Assembly (NCBI GenBank): GCA_024305405.1
Contig: JAKNDB010000018.1
Coordinates: 496,001-560,000, forward strand
Length of the DNA stretch: 64,000 bases
Source: Dirofilaria immitis
Taxonomy: Eukaryota > Nematoda > Chromadorea > Rhabditida > Onchocercidae
Reading direction: 5' to 3'
In this document: positions 26,193 to 39,960 of the stretch, in pieces
Layout of the letters: each line of letters opens with the position of its first letter
Numbering within the stretch: position 1 is the stretch's first letter
Made by a program: the position numbers and the translations under genes
Notes under the pieces: generated by a model
Databases searched by the model: none
What the model saw: only the letters and a program-made list of their open reading frames with translations
Told to the model about the DNA's origin: nothing

Positions 26193-26967
26193 GAATCTTG
26201 AAAAGGAAAAATTCAGTCAGGCAGAATAAGAAAAATTGTATTGATCAAAACTTAATTACGTGGAATATTAATCAAGAAATGGCTTATCAAAAAGCAGTAT
26301 CAGTTTAGGAATATTGTGATATAATTTACTTGTAATTTTTGTCATTTGTTCTACCATGCAGTAATAGATTGTGAAAACATAATTACATCAAAATTTTGCT
26401 TTTACTTTTTTTCAACATTCTCATTATTAACATATATTTCTAACATATATTTCATCGAATTAAAGTAATAAAAATTTTGTGACGGCGTTCTCTCCATAAA
26501 TGATTAAGTGTTATGACGATCACTTGCTTCACTACCTTATTCCATAAATCTGTATTATAAACTTATTTTTATGCAAATTTTTCGTTTTCTATTCAAATTC
26601 CTCAGATAATTTCTGTAAATTAATGAAAATACGTTAAAACATTATGGAAATTTATCGAAATCTAAAAAATGATTCTCAAATAATTTCTAGCCGACGATCC
26701 AATTACATTGACCAATTAGCAATTGTTTAAATTTAAAAAAAAAAAAGATCAGCATTAGAAAACTAACAAAAATTAATTATTTATAATTTTATTTATAGAA
26801 ATTAGCAATCATTCTTCATTACATTTATTATCAATTAAAAATGATACTTAACTATTCATGTTCTGATAAGGTAATATATCGCAATAACTAGTTAAAAGTT
26901 TGTTACTCAACCAACAAATCAATCTATAATTCAGCCGCTATATTGCAAGATACGCGATTGTTAAAGT
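26193..26967. other. Spacer and shared 3' flank of AKR B
   Basis: No gene was identified. The last 100-250 bases (about 26870-26967) are shared almost unchanged with the flanks of AKR C, D and E, so the duplication unit extends past the stop codon. Confidence 0.5.
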
Positions 26968-29479
26968 TCAGATTTTAGTCAGATATACACGCTTCATCTT
27001 CGATAAATCGACATCTTTGAATGGATACCAGGGATGATCAAAAAGTCTGAAATGTTTAAATTTATACTGCTTAAAAATAGTTTTTGCTGAATTTTATATT
27101 TCCATAAGTTAAATGTAACGGAAATACACCCATTATGGGAAGCAGACTTTCCCTAACAAGACCGAACAAAATCACGATGCTTATCCAAAAAAGTTTACCA
27201 ATGTAACACGTGACGTAAAATGAAACTTACACATCAATAAGAATAAGACGAACACGTGTTTTCACGTTATCCAATTGATCGATTTCTTCTTCTGTTAACT
27301 TAAAATCGAAAATGCTAAAATTTTCAATTACTCTATCAGGATTAATACTTTTCGGAATGACGCAAATACCACGTTGTATCATATGACGCAGAAGTATCTG
27401 AAATTAATTAAAGTTTCTAACTAATGAATATTGAATAGTTTCGATTAATATAAGATTCCGATAAAGAAGGACTTTGGAAGGCACTATCTACAGCAAAATA
27501 AAACTTCAAACATATCTGAGCTGGTGATTTCTTGTACTTTTCGGCTAGTTGTAAAACTAAAGGATCCTTCATGGGTTCACCAGGAGGCCAATAGAAGTCC
27601 GGAATAGAGGCCGCTCTTCCGGGTGAACCAAGTGTTGCATAGCTTGTCATCGTGATATTATTTTTCTTACAAAATTCATGAAGTTCTTTCTGCGGCCAAT
27701 AAATATGTGCTTCGACCTAAATATTTAAAAAAAAATTAATATTTTAAAAAATAAAAAAACGATTTTGATTAATTTAATATATAAATAGGAAATTCCAAAC
27801 TTTTATTATGCAATTTCAGATGCAATTATTTGTGCAATTTCAGCACAAAGTGCTGTTTAACGCGCTATAATATCTTCAAAAATCGAAATTCTGTTATATA
27901 GCTATTCATAAAGATTCTTTTACCTGCAAATTATGTGGTTTCACAGTTGCATGATCGAGAATATTTTGGATTTGTTCTTCATTGAAGTTAGACAATCCAA
28001 TTGCCTGAAAATATGATAATATCAGATTAAACAATAAGTTCAAATGACAAAACAACGCACGGGAAATATGTAATTAGCTACATCTTACAAAATACAAATA
28101 ATAATGACTTACTTTAAGTATCCCTTCTTTATGCAATTTTTCCAGCACTTTCCAAGTTTCGAGATGATCAACCAGTTCTGGAACTACATGTCCGTCTTCC
28201 AGTAATAGTTTATATTTTTCCGCTGTATCCTCAGGCCGATGCTAAATAAAAAAATTTTGGTTTCAACACTATTTTGCAATAAAAATAATTAATTAGTCTA
28301 ATCTAAAATGTAATTTATTGTAGTCTTCAGTATAAAAAATGTTTTCTGTAATGGCATATCGGAGAAATTTCTGAAACACACTTTATATGCTGCACATTTA
28401 ATATTTTGCTCTTTTAAGTTAACATTTCAAGTTAAATAAATAACAATTTAAACACCTGAAAAGAAAATAACATACTTTGCAAGGGCATGGACAATGGATA
28501 AGATAAAGGTCAAAGTAATCAACTTGCAAATCTTCTAGTTGTTTTTTAACCATTTCTTCGACTTCATCCGGTTTATGTGCCGTTAATGGTAACTGTAAAT
28601 GGGAAAAAAATTTAGACTTTAAAAAAAATGATATAGCTTTGTTAATTGTTCAAAATTTTAATCCATTTTCTTTAAAAAAGCTAAAAATTAAGCGGAATAG
28701 TGCAACGGCCGTAATTTTCACCTTAATAAATATAATAATTCAATATTATTTTCAGAAGTTCAAATATAATATCATGTATACAAATTGAATAATTATGAGA
28801 GTGGTTAATTAATTAAATTGATTGGTTATGATACTTATAAGGTTACTTGCTTTTGTGGTGATAAAAATATCTTCTCGCTTTAGTTTACCGGAAGTAATGT
28901 ATTCTTGCAATACTTGCCCGATGATGGCTTCGTTACGATAAATATAAGCTGTGTCGATGAGCCGATATCCAGTATCAAATGCTGTCTTCAATGCTGTTGT
29001 TAATGCTGCCGGATCGGTGGACTGAAATATCGATAGAAATAGTATTAATTTGAATACAAAATCTTTAAAGCAATCAAATCATCTATAGATCACTTACTTA
29101 TATTTAATTCTATTTATTGAATACTCAATTGAAAGGAATTGAAAAAGGAAAACTTAATTTTAATTATATTAAATATAAATTATGAAATATAACAGAATAG
29201 GAATTAAATACAGTAAATGATTCGCTGGTATAGTTGAATATAATGGTTTAAGGGTATATTTAAACATAATGTCTTTGAATATTAATAGCAATATTTTCTA
29301 CTATTAATTTTTATCTTTTAACATTTTAATTCTCAATCAGTCCTCCATTTCCGAACATCCTCTTCATTTTTTTATATCTTTTAATTCTAAACAACAAGAA
29401 AACTTACTAGCCATGTACCCAAGCCAAAAAGTGGTAAATCGGCACCAGTGGCTAATTTGACAGTACCGCATTTAGTCAT
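26968..29479 (-). CDS. Aldo-keto reductase, copy B (open frame, AT splice donor at intron 6)
   Basis: Exons in coding order: 29479-29408, 29021-28851, 28592-28476, 28241-28113, 28004-27924, 27716-27516, 27397-27231 and 27046-26968; 338 residues with no frameshift. The tetrad is complete: Asp47 (LIDTAY), Tyr52 (IYRNE), Lys81 (FITTK) and His114 (DLYLIHCP), with the spacing (5, 29, 33) of known AKRs. IPKS and a C-terminal HPWYPF segment follow. The predicted role is cytosolic NADPH-dependent carbonyl reduction; the substrate is unknown. The ATG follows an acceptor-like TTTTTCAG. Intron 2 uses a GC donor. Intron 6 begins CAG then ATATGT, where copies C and D have GT. Shifting to the next GT would add four bases and cause a stop, so the transcript is intact only if this AT donor is used. 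Confidence 0.85.
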
Positions 29480-30515
29480 ATCTGAAAAATTTAAGCGCAT
29501 CTGAATCGAATAAATCGAATAATTAAATATTTTTTATGACTTTCCACTATTTTTATTTTTGAGTAATAACTTCATTGCAGTACACAGTAATGAAGTTATT
29601 GGTGAAAAATAAAAATTGTTACCTACTAGTCAGGGGCAAAGGCAGATACAAATCACATCATGCCAAAATACATTGAATTAAACAGGTTTTAGAGTTTTTC
29701 ATCAGACGGACAAAATAATCAATCCATTAATGTGTGTTTCTGATTTCATAGTTCTGTTGATTTTACTTATTTAATTAGATTGTAAATAAAATAAAGATTG
29801 ACACTGCTTTGAAGGCTTATCGATGCAGTATCCGGCAATTACCTGAGTTCTTCTGTAAGAATTATGGTAAACATGAAAATATTGCGCTTATAAAATTGCA
29901 AGATATACATCAATCATTTATAGCAATAACATCCGATGAAAGAAATAGCAAAAGTATTGAAGAACACGAAATTACGAAAATATATCTTTTAGATTCCGTA
30001 ATAATGAAGGAGCAATGATTTTAGACAATTAAGTTCAACAATTGAAATACTGAGATTCATAGCTCTTACCCATCTTTAACGGATTCGATGTTTTTCTCTT
30101 ATATAGCGGAAAAATAAAAAATAAAAAATACTTTCATGATTATTGGTCTATATAACATATTTATTAACTTCAGCAATTAAATCATCTGTTAAATAATTCT
30201 ATTTCTAGCATGAATCTCACAAAAAAATTCTTTGATTTTATTTTTGAATTGAAATGGCCATCTCTCCATTAATCATTTGCGTGACGAATATTTACCGGAA
30301 CTTTCATCTGATTAACAAATTATAGTGTAAAAAAATCAAACTTTTCAAAACAGATTCATAGCTACGTCAAAAGTTATTAAGTAAATAAACGTTTGGTTAA
30401 TAATATGCATTTGGCAATAATTATGAATTAAAAGTATAGTAATGTTGAAATAAACCTTATCTATTTTACTGTTTAATTCCTTACAATTATACATTCCTTC
30501 TACAAGATCATCCAA
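29480..30515. other. Shared 5' flank of AKR B
   Basis: No gene is supported. The stretch to about 29730 is almost identical to the 5' flank of AKR E (51800-52045). Blocks near 29.85-30.08 and 30.2-30.35 kb recur upstream of C (36.85-37.15, 37.8-37.96), D (45.98-46.1) and E (52.2-52.35, 53.0-53.14). Open frames here are short and not shared between copies. Confidence 0.5.
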
Positions 30516-33200
30516 ATTCAATTACCGTATAACAAATTTTGCTATTGCAAGTAATTCTAATCGTGATATACCCATGCCTTTAAATAGGCGCGAGTCTTGA
30601 TTTAGCAAAGAGTAGTGGTGGTTCTTTTTGTCGAACGTATTGTTTCAAAATGTTTAATAGTGGATATGCAGCTTTCGAGATATCTGTGAAAGCATGAAGT
30701 TGTCGTTGTTTTGAGAAGTTTATTGTTATTCTTAGTAATTCGATAACATCCATCGGCCGTTTTTGGTAACAATTATCATATTTCTTTTTCCTCTTAATCA
30801 AGAACTTCATCTTATGAATTACTTTTTTCTATAAAATTTGAAGAAATAATTTGAACTGCATCTGTCGCCGATCTTCTTTGTGACAAAAATTGAGCTTTCT
30901 TTCTGCCTTTTAATGGTAGCACCTTAGAGTTAGGTAATTAAACATTATTACGATAATTTCGATAACATATTAACAAACGCAAAAATTACAATATCAATGA
31001 TACAGTAATATAATTGTCAGACGATAACATGACTCAAAGCAACCCAAAGATGTTCGTTATGCCATCCAACTATTCGTGGAGCACATCTAGCAAAAATGAT
31101 GTTGTTGATTAGGATCCCTACGCCATTCCGAGATCAATGAGATCATCAGAGAATCGCTTTTATTTGAAGCACTAACATAATTAATATGATTTACAACATC
31201 GCCATCTACAATTTAATACATCCCTAACAACTTCCTTTATGAATCTTTATATTTCGTTTTATCAGAAAACTTCTTCCGATTTCAGTGACAGAATCATTTT
31301 GGGAACCAGAAATCCCAAATGACCGTACTGTGAAGCGACAAACTGTAGAATACTGCGTTTAGCGAGTTCTTGCTCTGGTCCATGTCACTCTGATTGTGTC
31401 TATGTTATTCACCCACATTTGGTCTTAGATGAGGTTTACCACCCTCTTTGGACTACAATCTCAGACAGCCCGACTCCAAGGTATATCCTCCGCAACCCAT
31501 ACAAGTCTAGCATCTTCTGTGGACTGCAGCCTCGTTTTAATCATACTCGAGTATCGCTTTATTGAAGTTTTTGCCGTTGGAAAGAAACTCACGAATAATT
31601 CATTGCTGCTTCTTTGACTTCGTAATATTTTTTCAGTATTGCTCTTATTCCTTCCGCTGACAGTACAACATTGTTTATACATAAATTTTTCTTGATTTCC
31701 AGGTTATATGGCTTCTATTAATTTCTAGGTGATGATTGAATGTTGTCGATAGTAAAAATGATGATGATATAACTCCAAAGAAAACTCTTTTATAACATTT
31801 CAAATTTTTTTGATAACTATCCTTTAACCAGAGAAATCTGGTACAGCTCCTGTCGAAGGGACATAATTCCAATTGCAAATATGTTTTCTTTATGCCTGCT
31901 ATAACTGATTTATCTAAGGTAAATTGTTTCAATTAGAAATAATTGCAATTGATTTGAAATGTTTCGTCATATCACTGTTATTTTGATCAATGTTTTAAAG
32001 CGTCAAAACGTATTCCATAATGACTTCTTATTTTAAACTTCAATTCTTTCTAAGGCTAGCAAACTGAATATCTTCCGTTCTGTTTTATCATATCTCTCTT
32101 AAATTGCTCGATAGCTTACTCGTTATCGTCTTCGTTCGACTGATTCTGGATACCGATAAGCTTCAACCTCCAAAATTGATCAATGTTATCGTCACTTTCT
32201 TTACCAACTACACATGTTACTACTATTTCGATTGATATTGCATTCTTGTCGCGAATACCATTTATATAGCATAGCCATTTACGATTAGCAGTGAATCCAA
32301 TTTTGTTCACAGCAAGAAAAATCTTAACTCAAATTCTTGTGCTTCGTCCACTTTGATGAACTTGAAAAAGTCTTTGACGCGAATAAGCATATCAAGTTGT
32401 TTCCAGTAATAAGTGATTCTTTATTCCATCTAATTCCTTTCTTTTCAATATAGAAAATATATTTATATTACCAGTTTTCATCAATTTCAGTTTATTTGTG
32501 GGATACTAAATAAAATTAATCTCGCAAGTGATAACCATTCTTATTCCAAATTTTACACCGATTTCCGTTTTTTTTTTGAATAACATTGCTTGATGTCTTT
32601 TTACCGAATGATGTAATCGTTTGTTGAAATAAATGATAAACTGTGAGTTTACATTAAGTAGTATGAATACTTTCGTTTGGATCTGATTTCTTAACACAAC
32701 AATAAAATCCGTTTACTTTCCGATCGTAGTTGATGTCTTACTGTGCTGTTGTTATTACTGATTCCATTTTTCCTTTTGATTTTCTGGTTCGGTATTCTCG
32801 TGATCTTCGGTCTTCGACAATTTTTTGTTATGTGGCTCCTTTCGTAGAAAATTTAAGTACGCATTAATTCTTCTCAAATGCTTCGTCCATTGCTTCGCGA
32901 TGAGATGGATTCGACGACATTCATCATTCTAATGATTCTTGTTACAAAATTAACAACGTCTTCTTTAGGGATGAATTACGATTTGGATTCTTTTTTCCGA
33001 TTTCTTTCGAAACATTGTTGTTTGATTTTTATTACGGCTAGAGTCAAAGATTTTCTTTATTCTGTTTCCCGGAATTGTTGATTCGTTTTTGTATGCGTCA
33101 TGAAAAAACGAAAAATTTCTTTGCCTTTGATGTAGGAAAACGAATAGATGTTTCATAGGTAATTATATTCGGAAAAGTTTATTGGATCGGAGATTGCTAA
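30516..33200 (-). mobile_element. Degraded BEL/Pao LTR retrotransposon
   Basis: Pieces of a BEL/Pao polyprotein lie in the expected order on the minus strand, broken by stops and frameshifts. A gag zinc-knuckle region lies near 32960-32860 (FCNKNH, then a stop where Trp is expected, then NDECRR). A protease-like stretch is near 32660 (VFILLNVNSQ). The linker typical before the reverse transcriptase is at about 32185-32120 (FWRLKLIGIQ). A reverse transcriptase block is at 31900-31710 ([19 protein letters not shown]). An RNase H-like block is at 30810-30580 (LHAFTD, LLFAKSRLAPI). No intact open frame and no clear LTR pair are seen. It lies between AKR copies B and C and is not functional as read. 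Confidence 0.75.
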
Positions 33201-33624
33201 TATGTATTGAGTTCGAAAATTTCACTAGCTAAATTTGGATATATCAAAATTTTTATCATTGATTAAATCATCACAACATTATCGATCTTTAACCAATAGA
33301 ATCTATATCACAAATCAGATCAGCATTTGTCGTTATTTATATTAGAGAACTAATAATCATCTGTGTTAAAAAAACCAACGTTTAGAAATTAGCAAAAATT
33401 AACTCTTATTAATTTTTTCCAGAAATTATCAATCATTCTTTATGAGCATTTGCACGGATCAAAGACAGCTCCTGATTCATATTGTGATCCATCGAAATTA
33501 ATATATAACATTAATGTAAGGTAATATATCGCAATAACTAGTTAAAAGTTTGTTACTCAGTTAACAAATCAATCTATAATTCTAAGATACGTGACAGAAA
33601 TGCAACATACGTAATTTTTTATTA
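33201..33624. other. Shared 3' flank of AKR C
   Basis: AT-rich flank resembling the sequence downstream of AKR D and E, including the block at about 33520-33575 found after all minus-strand copies. No gene is seen. Confidence 0.5.
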
Positions 33625-36474
33625 TTAAGTACAGATTTTAGTCAGATATACACGCTTCATCTTCGGTAAATCGACATCTTTGAATGGATACCAGGGATGA
33701 TCAAAAAGTCTGAAATGTTTAAATTTATACTGCTTAAAAAATAGTTTTTGCTGAATTTTATATTCCCATAAGTTAAATGTAACGGAAATATACCCATTAT
33801 GGGAAGCAGACTTTCCCTAACAAGACCGAACAAAATCACGATGCTTATCCAAAAAAGTTTATCAATGTAACACGTGACGTAAAATGAAACTTACACATCA
33901 ATAAGAATAAGACGAACACGTGTTTTCACGTTATCCAATTGATCGATTTCTTCTTCTGTTAACTTAAAATCGAAAATGCTAAAATTTTCAATTACTCTAT
34001 CAGGATTAATACTTTTCGGAATAACGCAAATACCACGTTGTATCATATGACGCAGAAGTATCTGAAAGAAAAACTCGTATTAGTTACCAAGATCAATAAG
34101 GTTGAATAGTTTCACTTGCTAAACGAAGAATTCTAGGATGCAACGAAATCAACTTGTGCTACAAAATAAAACTTCAAACGTACCTGAGCTGGTGATTTCT
34201 TGTACTTTTCGGCTAGTTGTAAAACCAAAGGGTCCTTCATTGGCTCACCAGCAGGCCAGTGGAAGTGCGGAATAGAAGCTATTCTTCCGGGTGAACCAAG
34301 TGTTGCATAGCTTGTCATCGTGATATTATTTTTCTTACAAAATTCATGAAGTTCTTTCTGCGGCCAATAAATATGTGCTTCGACCTAAATATTTAAAAAA
34401 ATTAATATTTTAAAAAAATAAAAAACGATTTTGATTAATTTAATATATAAATAGGAAATTCCAAACTTTTATTATGCAATTTCAGATGCAATTATTTGTG
34501 CAATTTCAGCACAAAGTGCTGTTTAACGCGCTATAATATCTTCAAAAATCGAAATTCTGTTATATAGCTATTCATAAAGATTCTTTTACCTGCAAATTAT
34601 GTGGTTTCACAGTTGCATGATCGAGAATATTTTGGATTTGTTCTTCATTGAAGTTAGACAATCCAATTGCCTGAAAATATGATAATATCAGATTAAACAA
34701 TAAGTTCAAATGACAAAACAACGCACGGGAAATATGTAATTAGCTACATCTTACAAAATACAAATAATAATGACTTACTTTAAGTATCCCTTCTTTATGC
34801 AACTTTTCCAGCACTTTCCAAGTTTCGAGATGATCAACCAGTTCTGGAACTACATGTCCGTCTTCCAGTAATAGTTTATATTTATCCGCTGCATCGCTAG
34901 ACCGATGCTGGAGCAAAAACATTTGGTTTCAACATTACTTTGAAGTAAAAATAATTGAATGTATCAAAAAGAACTAGGATAAACAAAGACCAATTTATTA
35001 AATAACTATCTAGGATTACTAATTTCTTCTTCAATTCATATAAAAAATATCTCCCGGTGAGAACATATTGGAGAAATTTCTGAAATACACTTCATACATT
35101 GCACATTTAATATTTTGCTTCTTCAAGTTAACATTCAATAAATAACAATTTAAACACCTGAAAAGAAAATTACATACTTTGCAAGGACATGGGCTGTTGA
35201 TAAGATAAAGGTCAAAGTAATCAACTTGCAAATCTTTGAGCTGTTTTTAACCATTTCTTCGACTTCAAACGGTTTATGTGCCGTTGATGGTAACTGTAAA
35301 TGGAAAGAAAATTATTAAGTTTCAAAGTTAGTCAACATTTTATCGATTGAATGAATTGGATTGAAAAATGATGTTGCTTCGTTAATAATCCAAAATTTTC
35401 AACGATTTTTTTATTTCCTCAAATAGAAGAAAATCAATAAAATAAAAAAGATTTTAATTAGTCTAATGACTAAATAACACATTAATTCAATATGATTTCT
35501 CAGTTCAGTTTATAATTCAATGATTGTAATTATATGGTATCATGTATCCGAAATGAATAACTGTGGAAGTCGCTGGTTGATGTTATTAATTAGTATATGA
35601 TACTTATTAGATGGTAGTAACTTGCTTTTGTTGTGATAAAAATATCTTCTCGCTTTAGTTTACCAGAAGTAAAATATTCTCGTAATACTTGTCCGATTAC
35701 GGCTTCATTACGATGAATGTAAGCAGTATCTATCAACGGATATCCAGCATCCAAAGCCGTCCTCAATGACGCTGTTAATGCTGCTCGATCACTGGACTGA
35801 AATATGAGTAGAAATAATATTAATTTGCACATGGAATTTTAAAAACAAGTCATCTATAGATCACTTATTTATATTTTATTTTACTGATTGAATACTCGAT
35901 TGGAGATACTTGAAAAAGAAAACTAAATTTCAGTTATATTAAAAGCCATTTTAATATATGTCGTTAACATGATATTGATTAAAACGAAAATTAAGTCTGT
36001 TTGGATACTATCAGTTCAAGAGGAATTTTATTTCATTATAATAAAATTAACTGAAATCAGACTTTGTTTCCATCTAAATTTAAATCTATTTTACTAATAA
36101 AATTATTAGCAACTCATTGTTTTAAGTTCATCGGATTAACATTAAAACAATTACCTAAAGAATTAATTTATAATCGAATCTTACAATGAACTAATGGGAA
36201 TTAAATAGGATAAATCATTTTTTGGCATAGTTGAATACATTTTATGGACATATTAAAATATAATAGCTTTGAAAATTAATATCAGTTATTCTCTGCTATT
36301 AATTTTTTATCTTTAACATTTTAATTTCTAATTCGTTCTCCATTTCCGAACATCCTCTTCATTTTTTGATAAATTTTAATTCCAAACAACAAGAAAACTT
36401 ACTAGCCATGTACCCAAGCCAAAAAGTGGTAAATCAGCACCAGTGGCTAATTTGACAGTACCGCATTTAGTCAT
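33625..36474 (-). CDS. Aldo-keto reductase, copy C (catalytic Tyr and His replaced, one frameshift)
   Basis: Exons in coding order: 36474-36403, 35796-35626, 35293-35178, 34907-34779, 34670-34590, 34384-34184, 34061-33895 and 33709-33625. Exon 3 is 116 instead of 117 bases: the run at 35244-35248 is one base short of copy B. Two tetrad residues differ from A and B. Tyr52 is His (AYIHRNE) and His114 is Asn (DLYLINSP); GYR before the Asp is GYP. The usual TGA stop is TGT, so the frame runs two codons further to a TAA at 33625. All donors are GT except GC at intron 2. Even if the missing base is a sequencing error, normal AKR chemistry is unlikely. It may be a pseudogene or a binding-only paralogue. 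Confidence 0.8.
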
Positions 36475-38360
36475 ATCTAAAAATGTTGAATACACTGTAA
36501 ATTGAACAAATCGAATAATTGGATATTTTTTATGACTTCTTACTATTTTTAATTTTTCAGTAATAACTTCATTGCATTACACAGTAATGAAGTTATTGGT
36601 GAAAAATAAAAATTATTACTCATTAGTCAAGGACAAATAGAAATCACATCGTGCCGAAGAACTCTAAATCAAGCAGGTTTTAGAATTTTCGATCAAACAG
36701 AAAAAATGATTGATGTAATAATGTTCATCTTTAAATTCATAATTCAGTCAATTTCAATTATTTAATTAGATTGTAAATAATGAATTCATATTCCTCCAAT
36801 GGTTTGTCGATGCAGCTTCTGGAGATTATCAGGATTCATTCGTAAAAGGCATTATGGAACACATGAAAATTTTGCACTTAGAAAGTTAAAATGTATCTAT
36901 CAATTATTTACAGTAATAATTTTCAAGGCAGGAAGTAAAAAGTTGCACATTTGCAAATGTAATCGAAGAACACGAAATTATATATTTTTTAAATTTCGTA
37001 ATAATGAAGGAGTAATGATTTGAGATAGTTTAGCTCAACAATTGAAATACTGAAATTCATAACTTTTATCCATCTTCAATGGATTCGATATTACAATTGA
37101 AATACTGAAATTCATAACTTTTATCCATCTTCAATGGATTCGATGTTTTTCACTCACGCAAAAGACGAATTAAAAACGATATGTTTATGATTATTGGTTT
37201 ATATAATGTACATATTAATTATTATTACAGCATTGAAGTTAAATTATAAAATTATTTTAATGGAGTAAGTCGTAAAGAAGCATTCCTTCATTATAAAAAA
37301 AACTTTTCACAACACATCATTTGTAAATAATGTGGGCTTCAACACCTTCTTTTCCCTTTCTTCAGAGTTTCCTGAAATTAAATTTCGTCGAACATATGCC
37401 TTAACCTGAAAATAAGCCGTGATGATAGCGTATTTCAACGTTTGCAGAGCTATTTAAGGAGCTTACTTTATTGACGAAAGAAACAGAACTAATCACAAAC
37501 ATTTTAAATCTAAAAATTACGAATTTGAATCAGTGTTATCACAGCGTTTAAACACAATGAAAAAATCAATGTCAGTAGTTTCGAAATTTCCAAAAAACTC
37601 TCTTGTTTAAAGGCTTAAAAAAAACTATCTCTTCCATTAGTTTGAAAAAAACTATTCCTTCCATTAATTCATTTTCTTTTTCGATGTCTTTTAGTTCATC
37701 GCTATTTCAAATCAAAATATTTTAATTTTCAAAGTCACAATTGAAAATATTGAATTGTAAAATCGAAAACAAAACTAGTTTAACTTTAGCATTTAAATCA
37801 TCTGTTAAATATTTCTATTTCTAGCGTGAATCTCACAAGAAAATTTTTTGATTTTATTTTAAATTGAAATAATCATTTTCCAACTAATCATTTTCATGAG
37901 AATATTTAGTAGAACTTTGATCATATGGACAAAATATAATGGAAAAATTAAACTTTTCAAAATAAGGACAAACCTTTAGTGAAGGTTAAAGTTCATTGAA
38001 CAAATAAACATTTGGTTAGTAACATGGATTCGGCAACAATTATGAATTAAAAGTACAACAAGCTTGTAATAAACTTATCTATTATGTCATCTAATTTCTG
38101 TGTTTCCTCAATTGCTTGGATGCCAACTTTTGCAGCGGCTTATTCTTCGTCGGTTTCCGTTCGTCTTCATATTCTTCTCTGTATTGATATTCCAGTTGAG
38201 ACTATTCACTTTCAGATCCTTGTAACTATTTGAAATAAATCGAAATAAGAACTTTATTTTTGGTAATTTTCCTATCCGGTTTTGTATGAAATCTGGGTAG
38301 TAGTTTTGATCGATTTTGTATCCAATCTAAGGTGCACTTCGAATTCGACGATAGCAGAAC
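36475..38360. other. Shared 5' flank of AKR C
   Basis: No gene is supported. Blocks are shared with the 5' flanks of B, D and especially E (37410-37570 versus 52630-52800). A 60-base tandem duplication (TACTGAAATTCATAACTTTT units) lies at about 37040-37145. The open frame at 36799-37023 is not preserved in other copies. Confidence 0.5.
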
Positions 38361-39960
38361 TGTTTTCCAAATTCAATTACCGTATAAAAAATTTTGCGAT
38401 TTCAAGTAATTCTAATCGTGATATACCCATGCTTTTGAATAGGCGCGAGTCTTGATTTAGCAAAGAGTAGTGGCGGTTCTTTTTGTCGAATGTATTGTTT
38501 CAAAATGTTTAATAGTGGATATGCAGCTTTCGAGATATCTGTGAAAGCATGAAGTTGTCGTTGTTTTGAGAAGTTTATTGTTATTCTTAGTAATTCGATA
38601 ACATCCATCGGCCGTTTTTGGTAACAATTATCATATTTCTTTTTCCTCTTAATCAAGAACTTCATCTTATGAATTACTTTTTTCTATAAAATTTGAAGAA
38701 ATAATTTGAACTGCATCTGTCGCCGATCTTCTTTGTGACAAAAATTGAGCTTTCTTTCTGCCTTTTAATGGTAGCACCTTAGAGTTAGGTAATTAAACAT
38801 TATTACGATAATTTCGATAACATATTAACAAACGCAATAACTACAATATCACGGATACAATAAGACAATTGTAGTGACGATAGTATAACTCAAGGGAAGG
38901 AGCTACCAAATGGCCTATTTACCTCTCCAACTGACCTTGTTGAAGCACATCTTTCAAAAATGGCTTTGATGTTCAGGATCTTCTTCTCCTGCGCATATGG
39001 AAGATTTTGGTATACAATGAATTAGCGCCTTTATTAACACGTATGAATGGAGCTCTTTTAGAATTTAGAGACAATGAACGGACTATTTACATTTTACATT
39101 ATTTTACGTTATGCAGCAAATTAGCGCATGAAAAATATATCTATATGTTAAATCAAGGAAAAAGGAATTATTAAATTTTGCTTCTTCTCGCCATTTCAGC
39201 AACAGCATAAGCAAACAGTATATGATGATGATAAAGAATGTAAACGATGACAATCGATAATATTCTGGCAATGAATTTACAGCAGAAAATAAATCTGACA
39301 TCAATTAATGATTATGAAAAGTAACTTCTTAAACCTGAGTGTCAATTATGGACCACACACAATATCCTTGGATTTCCTGATAGTGTGCACAAGTCAAGAG
39401 CTGCTGCTCAACGTCTTCTTCAGTTCTTCTATTTTCTTCAAGCAAATTTTCAATTTATCAGTTGACCGTTACGCCGTTTCTTTTTTTGCTAGTATATGTT
39501 CGTTAAAATCTATCGGAGTAATTTTATTTCGATAATCTTCGACATTCGAATGCTTTAAGTTTTTTCCTTATTGTTTTTCCTATGATTCTAATTGTCGAAG
39601 AAACCGTTCAATTGTTTCGATTGTTTCTATCCAATTTTGATCGTTTCGTTTGATGTCTTTATAACGAATTCTTTGATTTCCGATGTATTGCCAAATTTTT
39701 CCATTGGTAATTGTTTAATAATGCTGTAGAAAAAAAGACAGCGAATTTTCTGGCGCTACTGTCGTTAAACAAATAATAATCATTATAATTTATTCTTCGC
39801 AGAAGATTATCAGCTGCACAATATGATAATCCAATGAGAAAGAAGTTGTCTTCTTCTCAAACCTGATAATTAAATGTCAAACTTAGGCAATTAAACTCCT
39901 AATATGAGGTTATTTTAACACGACAACAAACATAACGATTAAAATTTCGATAAAACGGAT
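38361..39960 (-). mobile_element. Second degraded BEL/Pao remnant
   Basis: The block 38361-38850 is about 95 percent identical by eye to 30515-31000 in the first remnant and contains the same RNase H-like piece (38665-38402, LLFAKSRLAPI). Further upstream in the element's sense, about 39725-39560 encodes gag-like peptides (KFGNTSEIKEF, and TIERFLRQLES in another frame), as in the capsid region of BEL/Pao gag. The reverse transcriptase and protease parts are missing and frames are broken. It lies between AKR C and D. The limits are approximate. Confidence 0.65.

Noticed and set aside
27511..27522. AT donor of AKR B as a U12-type AT-AC intron
   Set aside because: The donor is ATATGT, not ATATCC, and the intron ends in CAG; it is better seen as a G-to-A change in an ordinary intron.
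36799..37023. Plus-strand open frame upstream of AKR C
   Set aside because: The equivalent segments upstream of B and E have different frames and stops, so it is shared flank rather than a gene.
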